DNA of 64,000 bases from Rebecca billardiae RCC1528 (Eukaryota; Haptophyta): NCBI GenBank assembly GCA_965240325.2, contig OZ251227.1, positions 930,001-994,000 on the forward strand, read 5' to 3'. Of this stretch, positions 58,046-64,000 are shown piece by piece. A program made the translations under genes and the position numbers. Numbering within the stretch: position 1 is the first letter of the stretch; the number at the start of each line of letters is the position of its first letter. The notes beneath the pieces were generated by a model. That model had not been told where the DNA came from. It saw only the letters and a program-made list of their open reading frames with translations, and did not search any database.

Positions 58046-60796
58046 CTAGTTGTACGGCACGGCGCCTGGCCGATTCTTCTCGGCCTCCTTGTCCGCGGCG
58101 ATCTTCTTCTTGATGGTCTCCTCGTCGATCTCGACCTTGCCGGCGTACGACAGGAACGCAGGCAGCGTCTCGGGCCGCTTGGCGAGCTTGAGGAACTCTT
58201 GCCTGTAGTACAGCACAGTGTCGATGTGCGTCTGGTGCTTCACGGCAAGGTCGAGCGCGATCTCCCACTGGTGCCGCCGGATGTTGAGCTTGATCGCGCG
58301 GTAGATCAGCCGTCCCTGCACGAGCACCTGCGTCGCCTCCTCCGGCTTGCCCTGGAAGTTGAGCACCGCAGCCGAGCGTGACTCCTGCGGTCACACCACG
58401 ACGGGCGCGGAGGGCACGCGGATTGTGGCGCGCGCTGGGGGGTGAGAGCGGCGCACCAAGGGGCTTGCAAAATCTATTTTGTAAGCCCCTTGGGCGCACG
58501 CCTCGGGAGCAGCGCGGCGCGGCAGCACCGGAGCGGCGCGACACCGTGCGCACACACACCTCCGTGGGCAGCTCCTTGATGTACAGCATGTACTTGAGCT
58601 TGTCCACCTCCTCGATCGCCGCGTACGCCACCTCGGCGGCGTTGTAGTCCTTCCCTGCGACCGCCATCGCCGCGAGGCATGCCCAGAGCTGCTGGTCCTT
58701 GCAGTAGCGGCACAGCCGCAGCGCCGCCTCCCACTCGGACGCGGCGCAGTACGCCTGCAGCTTCGCCGGGTACGGCGAGAGGGCGACGGCCATCAGCGCG
58801 CCGTCCGAGCGGCGGATCGTGGCGCGCGTGCCCATGAACGACGCGCAGCGCGGCAGCTTGCCCAGCTCGCTCGCGTCCTGCTCGGAGCGCGTGCGCGGCA
58901 GCAGGTCGCGGTCTGTGAACGCCGCCTGCGGGCAGTACCACACGAGCAGCTTGCCGTCCGCGAGCGCGAGCAGCATGTCGTTGTCGTCGTTCCACTGCGC
59001 CGAGTCGACCATGGTGGTCAGCTTGACGAGGTCCGGCGAGTCCGACACGGGTGACATGTACAGGTCGCGGTTGCGGTCGATGATGCAGAACTTGCGCTCG
59101 TACGCGTGGCCGACCTGCGAGAGCAGCACCTCGTCCACGTCCATCACGTGCGAGAAGTCCTTGCACGCCTGCTTGCCGGTCACGCAGTCGAGGAAGCGCA
59201 CGATGGTGGGCGCGGAGCGCTCGACGCACGCCGCCGCGTCGTTCGAGATCGACAGCGTCGCGTGCGAGACGAACTCGGGGCGCAGCCCGGGGAACTTGAG
59301 CTGCGACATGAGGCGGCCCTCATACGAGAAGACCTGCACGCCCGTGAGGTTGTCCACGGTCGCAAAGTGCTTCGCCGTCAGCTTGAGCATCGAGACGGAC
59401 TCCTTCAGGTCGAAGATGTGCGGCGTGTTCCAGTTGTTCACGGAGTAGATCACGCACTGCGCCGATGTCGCCACCACCAGGTGGCCGAACCCCATCGCGA
59501 ACTCGATCACGCGGTCACGGAACTCGAGCTCGTCGGGCGCGCCGTCCGCGATCACGTCGTGCACGACCAGCTTGGCAGCCTCGACCAGCCGCACCTCGTA
59601 GTGGCTCCAGGACACCTCCCTGCGCGGCGCGGCGCGGTGGGCGGGGGGACGACGCGCGCGCTCAGCGACGGCGCTGCGTGGCTGACCGCCCCGCCCCTGG
59701 CTGCGCGACGCCCCGGCGCTGTGTGTGTGTCGCGCGCGCGCACCGGTCAACAATCTGCCCAAAGCAGACGGCGCCGTTACCGCCGGCCGCCGCGAGCTGC
59801 GTGCCGTCGCTCGTCCACGCGATGGAGTAGATGGAGCCCGCGTCGGGCGCCGAGCGCGAGAGCGACCAGCCCGTGCGGTCGCACAGCCGCAGCATGTTGA
59901 ACGAGCCCACCGCGAAGTACGAGCCGCTCTGGCACCACTTGACCGCCGTGACGGCAAAGTCGAACGGCGCCGAGGCGTACAGCTGCCGGCCAAACGCGTC
60001 CCAGATCTTGTACCGGCAGTCCTCCGCGCCCGAGACGATGAGGTTGTTCACCACGTTCCAGTCGACCGACGTGACCGGCGCGTCGTGCGCCTTCCACTGC
60101 GTCTGCTTCGTCGACGGCTGCAGCGGCTTGATGATGAGCTCCTTGCCCGCGGCGAAGAGGAGGGAGTTGGCGTCGGGCGACCACGCGATCGCGTAGATGC
60201 TTTGGTCTGCGCGCGCGGCGAGGGGTGAGGCGAGGGCGGCAGACGGGCGGGCGGTGGGAAGGGGGTCTGTCAGCTCCGAGCGCTCGTGCGCCACGCCTCG
60301 CGCCACCGCTGCTCACGCCGCGCTCGGCGCAGCTTGCGCGCGCGTGGGCGCGTCCGCCCGCACCGATCTGCGTGATGGTCGACCGCAGCATGCCTGCGCG
60401 ATTCCACGTCTTCACCACGCCGTCCTCGCCCGCGGTGGCGAGCGCCGTGCCGTTATAGTCCCAGCGGAGGGAGATCACCGCGCCCTTGTGAGCCTCGACG
60501 CTCTTCTCGATCCGGCCCGCCTTGTTGATCAGCTTGAACGTGCCGTCAGTGCAGGAGACCACAAAGATCTCCTGCTCCTTGCGGCCCGACTTGCCGGCGA
60601 CGGCCGGGAACCAGTCGAGAGCGGTGACGTAGCCATCGATCTCCATGAGCTGCCCCACCGGCTCCTGGTTCATCGACCATCGCCAGATGGTCTTGTCATC
60701 CGAGCACGACACGAGCTCGTTCGCAAACGACCAGCCGACGGCCGTCGCGACCTCCTTGTGCTGGTGCTGGCGCTGCGTGCTCACCTTGAGACGCAT
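58046..60796 (-). CDS. IFT80: Intraflagellar transport protein IFT80 (IFT-B)
   Basis: Exons 60796-60364, 60206-59744, 59619-58560 and 58384-58046; introns of 157, 124 and 175 nt begin GTGCG or GTGTG and end in CAG. The joined product is 764 residues, near the ~770 usual for IFT80. It starts MRLKVSTQRQHQHKEVATAV, has WD repeats in two propellers (LVSCSDDKTIWRWSM, ALATAGEDGVVKTWNRAG, LIIKPLQPSTKQTQWKAHD, FAVGSFNMLRLCDRTGWS, then YSVNNWNTPHIFDLKESVS) and a C-terminal TPR-like part (MWACL-type LWACLAAMAVAGKDYNAAEV). IFT80 is a core subunit of the IFT-B train that carries tubulin and axonemal cargo to the ciliary tip. Intron 3 carries a striking hairpin. It is head-to-head with CFAP52. Confidence 0.95.
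58451..58497. other. Near-perfect hairpin inside IFT80 intron 3
   Basis: CCAAGGGGCTTGCAAAAT and ATTTTGTAAGCCCCTTGG are inverted with a CT loop and one mismatch. GCGC arms extend it to 22 bp past one bulged A. The AT-rich core contrasts with the GC-rich intron. Confidence 0.8.
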
Positions 60797-60975
60797 CGTG
60801 CGAGGCGGGCACTCCCGACCGTCGGCGCCCCAGGAGCCGCCCCCGCGTGCACGCGGAGAGCGCTGGCGAGCGCAGGCAAGCCTGCTGGACCGCCGGCTCC
60901 GCCGCACTTGCGCAGCAACCGCTGCGCGCACCCTGTGTCTCGGCGTCCGTTAGAAGATCGACGCGGAGGAGCGCG
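60797..60975. promoter_or_regulatory. Shared 5' spacer of ciliary genes IFT80 / CFAP52
   Basis: 179 bp between opposed ATGs. The sequence is GC-rich without a TATA-like element. CTTGCGCAGCAAC (60906-60918) partly resembles an RFX X-box (right half AGCAAC exact, left half 4 of 6). Confidence 0.5.
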
Positions 60976-63219
60976 ATGGAGCCCGGGCCGGCTGGTGCCG
61001 GCGCGAACGGCTCGGGCGAGCCCCTCGCCTCGATGGAGCTCGAGCACGCGATCGGCTTCACCGGCTCGCTGAAGAACTCGCTGCACCTGCTGCCCAACGG
61101 CCAGGAGGTCATCTACGTCGCCGGCGGCTGCGTGGTGATCGCGAGCCTGTCCGACCCGCACCAGCAGACGTTCCTGCGCGGCCACACCGAGCCGATCTGC
61201 TGCCTCGACGTGAGCCCGGACGGGCGGCTGGCCGTGTCGGGCCAGCGCGGACGGATCGCAGACGTCATCGTCTGGGACCTCGAGCAGCGCCGCGAGCTCT
61301 ACCGCCTGCAGGAGCACGACGCGCACCTGGAGGGCGGCATCGCGCTCGTCGCGTTCGCGGACGACTCGCGCTTCCTGCTCACGGTGGGCATGCTCCCGGA
61401 GGACAACAAGATGATGGTGTGGGACATGCGCACGGGCCACATCGTCGCCTCGTACGAGCGCGACACGCCGATGACCTGCGCGGCCTGGGGCGGGCGCGTG
61501 AAGGATGTGAAGCGCCGGCCGACCATGCACCCGCAGCTCGTGACGGCCGGCACGGACGGCCTCAAGTATTGGGACCTCGACCCAATGAACGGGCTGACGT
61601 GGGAGCCGGTGCTCACCTCGACGCAGAAGCGCGTATACACCTGCGTCGCCTTCTCCCCCGCCGAGGACCTCATGTTCGCCGGCACGCTCACGGGCGACTT
61701 TTGCGTGCTCAACGTGCCGCGGCGGCTCTCGTCGGGCGAGCTGGAGCGAGTCAACCTTCGGCTGACTGTGATGGTGTGCTCGGGCGGCATCCACTCGCTG
61801 CGGACGGACGGGCGGCAGCTGCTCGTCGGCGGCGGCGACGGCTCGATCACGGCGTACGACTGCGACTACGACGACGGCTTCAAGCCGCAGAAGGTCACCG
61901 AGCGGCTCGAGGGCCTGGTGACCTCGATCAGCGTGCGCTCGGGCCGCGCGGTGTTTGGCACGTCGCAGGGCTGCATCTACGAGCAGCCGCTGCAGCCGTC
62001 GGGGAGCTCGCACGGCGGGCCGCCCACGCCGGTCTCGCGCGCGCACTGCGCACGCGTCGTCGGCGTCGCGTACGCGCCGGGCGACTCGGTGCGCTTCGCC
62101 ACCGTCGCCGACGACCTGACGATGCGCATCTGGAACGCGTCCGACTACTCGGTCGAGGTGCAGGCGCTCACGCGCGACGCGGGGCTGCCGCTCTGCATCG
62201 CCTTCTCGGGGACGGCGGTGTTCGTCGGGTGGGAGGACGGGAAGATCCGCGCGTACGACGCGGACGACGGCGCGCACATCTGGGCCATCGACGAGTGCCA
62301 CCGCGGCGGCGTCTCCTGCCTCGTCCTCTCGCACAACCAGCGCTTCATGTGCTCGGGCGGGCAGCGAGGCGAGGTGCGAGTCTGGGAGCTCAAGACGCGG
62401 ACGCTCGTCTCCCACCTCGTCCAGCACGACGAGCCGGTGCGCGCGGCGGCGGGGGGGTCGCCCTCGGCGGGTCGCGCGCGCGCGCGCCACCTCCTGGCCG
62501 TGCTCGCCCCCGCGCTCGGCATCGCGTTCATCGCTCGCGCCCGTCCGGACCTCGGCGCGAGCGTCGCCGCCCGCCTGACGCCGCGATGCCCGCGCGCGCT
62601 CCGCGCGTGCGCGCCCGGCCGCCGCGCAGGTGAACGAGCTCGTGCTCTCAGACGACGACCTGCTGCTCTACTCGGCGAGTCGCGACCGCTCGTTCATCTG
62701 CTGGGACCTGCGCGAGGAGAAGAGGCTCGTGACGAAATCGCAGAGCGCCGGCGGCATCAACGCGATCGTGCTGCTTCCGGCGCCCACGCCCGAGGCGCGC
62801 GCACCGCGCCGCATGTGCTCTGCGCGCATTTGCTTTGGCTCCCGCGCTGACGCCGTGCCTGCTCCGCCGCTGCCCGCACGTCGCTCGCGCCCGCGCAGAA
62901 GCAAGTGTACGTGATGAGTGTCGGCCAGGAGAAGATGCTCACCTACTGGGACATGCGGCAGAACTCGCCGCTGAACAAGGTCCCGATCGGCAAGGAGCAG
63001 ATGTGCATCGCGGCCTCGTCCAACGGCAACGTGGTCGCGTTCGGCGGCGTGGACAAGATCGTGCGGCTGTACGACACGCTCGAGTACTCGCCGCTGGCAG
63101 AGTGCATCGGCCACTCAGACGCCATCGTCTCGATCAAGTTCAGCCCAGACGACCGCCAGATCGTGTCGACAGGTGCGGATGGATGCATCTTCGTCTGGAA
63201 CGTGTACTTCGGCGCGTAA
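60976..63219 (+). CDS. CFAP52: Cilia- and flagella-associated protein 52 (WDR16)
   Basis: Exons 60976-62436, 62630-62779 and 62899-63219 give 643 residues. The protein is a double WD40 propeller: ELEHAIGFTGSLKNSLHLLP, FLRGHTEPICCLDVSPDGRL, LTVGMLPEDNKMMVWDMRTG, NDLVL-like VNELVLSDDDLLLYSASRDR, SFICWDLREEKRLVTKSQ and HSDAIVSIKFSPDDRQIVST. This matches CFAP52, a microtubule inner protein of doublet microtubules. Intron 1 is GT-AG (193 nt). Intron 2 can start with GC at 62780, keeping VLLP before KQVYVMS as in homologues, or with GT at 62768, losing four residues; both stay in frame. The first fits the alignment better. Confidence 0.95.
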
Positions 63220-63388
63220 GGACTAAGGAGCCGTACTATTCGGCGTCGTAATAACGTCTGAGCAATCAGACTGTGCCGCCTGCCGAGTGCGAGTGCGGGT
63301 AGTCGGCGTTTCGATGACGACCGGCCGTTGCCACCTGGCGGCGCTAATTGAATATATTATTATAAACTAGCTATATATACATATTATG

Positions 63389-64000
63389 ATCGGCTACGCC
63401 GATCTTCGGGTAGTAAACAACGAAGTTGAGGGCGCACGGCCCTACTGGTATGCAATAGTCGTCGCGTTCTTCACCGAATGACGATGCGCGCGCCCGGCGC
63501 GTCGCCGTGCAGGAGGCGCGGGCGCGAGTAATCGACGCGGTCGACGGCCCGGGCCTCGGGGGGCTGCGCCGCCTGTCGAACTCGACGCGCAGCAGCCGCA
63601 GCGCCTCCGCCCGGTGCGCATCGGGCAGCCCTGTTGTCTGTGGCCGCGCGCAGCGCGGAGATCGCGCTCGGCAGCTCGCCCGTCTCAGCCTCGCACAGCC
63701 TCGCGCGCTCGGCGGGATCGGCGCAGCGTCGGACGAGCTCGCTGCGGGGAAGAGCGTCGCGAGCAGCCGCGGCTCGAGCCTGTCTATCTACGACCTCCCG
63801 CAGCCGCAGTAGCCGCTCCTTGCACGCCTTTGTCTGTCAGGCTCGCCGCCGCGTCGATGCACTCGGTGCGAGGGCCGCTGCATGGCTGTGCGCGTCGGTG
63901 CCGCCGCGGGTGCTGTCGGCCGACGGCCCGGAGCGCGAGGACTACTGCGAGCACGGGCGAGAGGGGAGCACGGCGTCGCCCGTAGCATATGCCAACTCGC
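63389..64000. mobile_element. Family E element, truncated by window end
   Basis: Hairpin ATCGGCTACGCCGAT at 63389-63403, then AGGGCGCACGGCCC (63429-63442). It is closely similar to the long copy up to CCGCTCCTTGCACGCC (~63827), after which the interior differs. It is preceded by an AT-rich stretch. Confidence 0.75.

Noticed and set aside
60906-60918. RFX X-box in the IFT80/CFAP52 spacer
   Set aside because: Only the right half matches fully, and RFX factors are not expected outside opisthokonts and amoebozoa; kept only as a note.
60781-62490. 569-codon minus-strand frame
   Set aside because: Antisense of CFAP52, overlapping the IFT80 start; no motif.

Overview
This window is nuclear DNA of a GC-rich, flagellated, probably photosynthetic unicellular eukaryote. 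The evidence is spliceosomal introns, a near-complete PHF5A splicing factor, two ciliary genes (IFT80 and CFAP52), a protein with a plastid-type leader, a secreted apyrase, a GH16 glucanase-like protein and a proline-rich surface protein. A haptophyte-like alga fits best, but that placement is inference. Intron donors favour GTGCG, and 16 of about 24 chosen starts read ATGGC.

Layout: 1-3151 is the 3' part of a gag-only LTR retrotransposon with its 3' LTR, inserted into a copy of a second repeat family (E) whose homology resumes at 3152. 3797-5413 encodes a proline-rich membrane protein. 5650-10300 is repeat-rich: a larger E element, a tRNA-like inverted repeat, a composite repeat, three exact 30-bp units and a degenerate array. 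10418-22597 is gene-dense: a small membrane protein, a glycosyltransferase and apyrase pair, a WD40 and GH16 pair, a TKL kinase, and PHF5A paired with a mitochondrial HMG protein. 22600-26600 is a repeat island with two TA-flanked terminal-inverted-repeat elements and a short E element. 26636-33439 holds PPP1R7 with a D-cysteine desulfhydrase/ACC deaminase homologue, a methyltransferase with a small membrane protein, and a cyanuric acid hydrolase/barbiturase homologue. 33440-36822 is a gene-poor gap with a third TA-flanked element. 36823-51434 holds a two-repeat cyclic-nucleotide-type cation channel, cyclin Y with a membrane protein, a MYND protein, and BOLA1 with a kelch coiled-coil protein. 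53000-63219 holds a coiled-coil protein, a small protein paired with a plastid-type protein, and IFT80 paired with CFAP52. From 63389 another E copy runs off the end.

The strongest organisational theme is head-to-head pairing: nine divergent pairs share start-to-start spacers of about 100-270 bp, whereas gene 3' sides face long stop-rich, repeat-rich spacers. The IFT80/CFAP52 pair places two axonemal functions on one 179-bp spacer. Several genes need splicing; exon joins were checked for reading frame by hand (PHF5A, channel, cyclin Y, kelch, IFT80, CFAP52). Most other long open frames are antisense or off-frame shadows caused by high GC.
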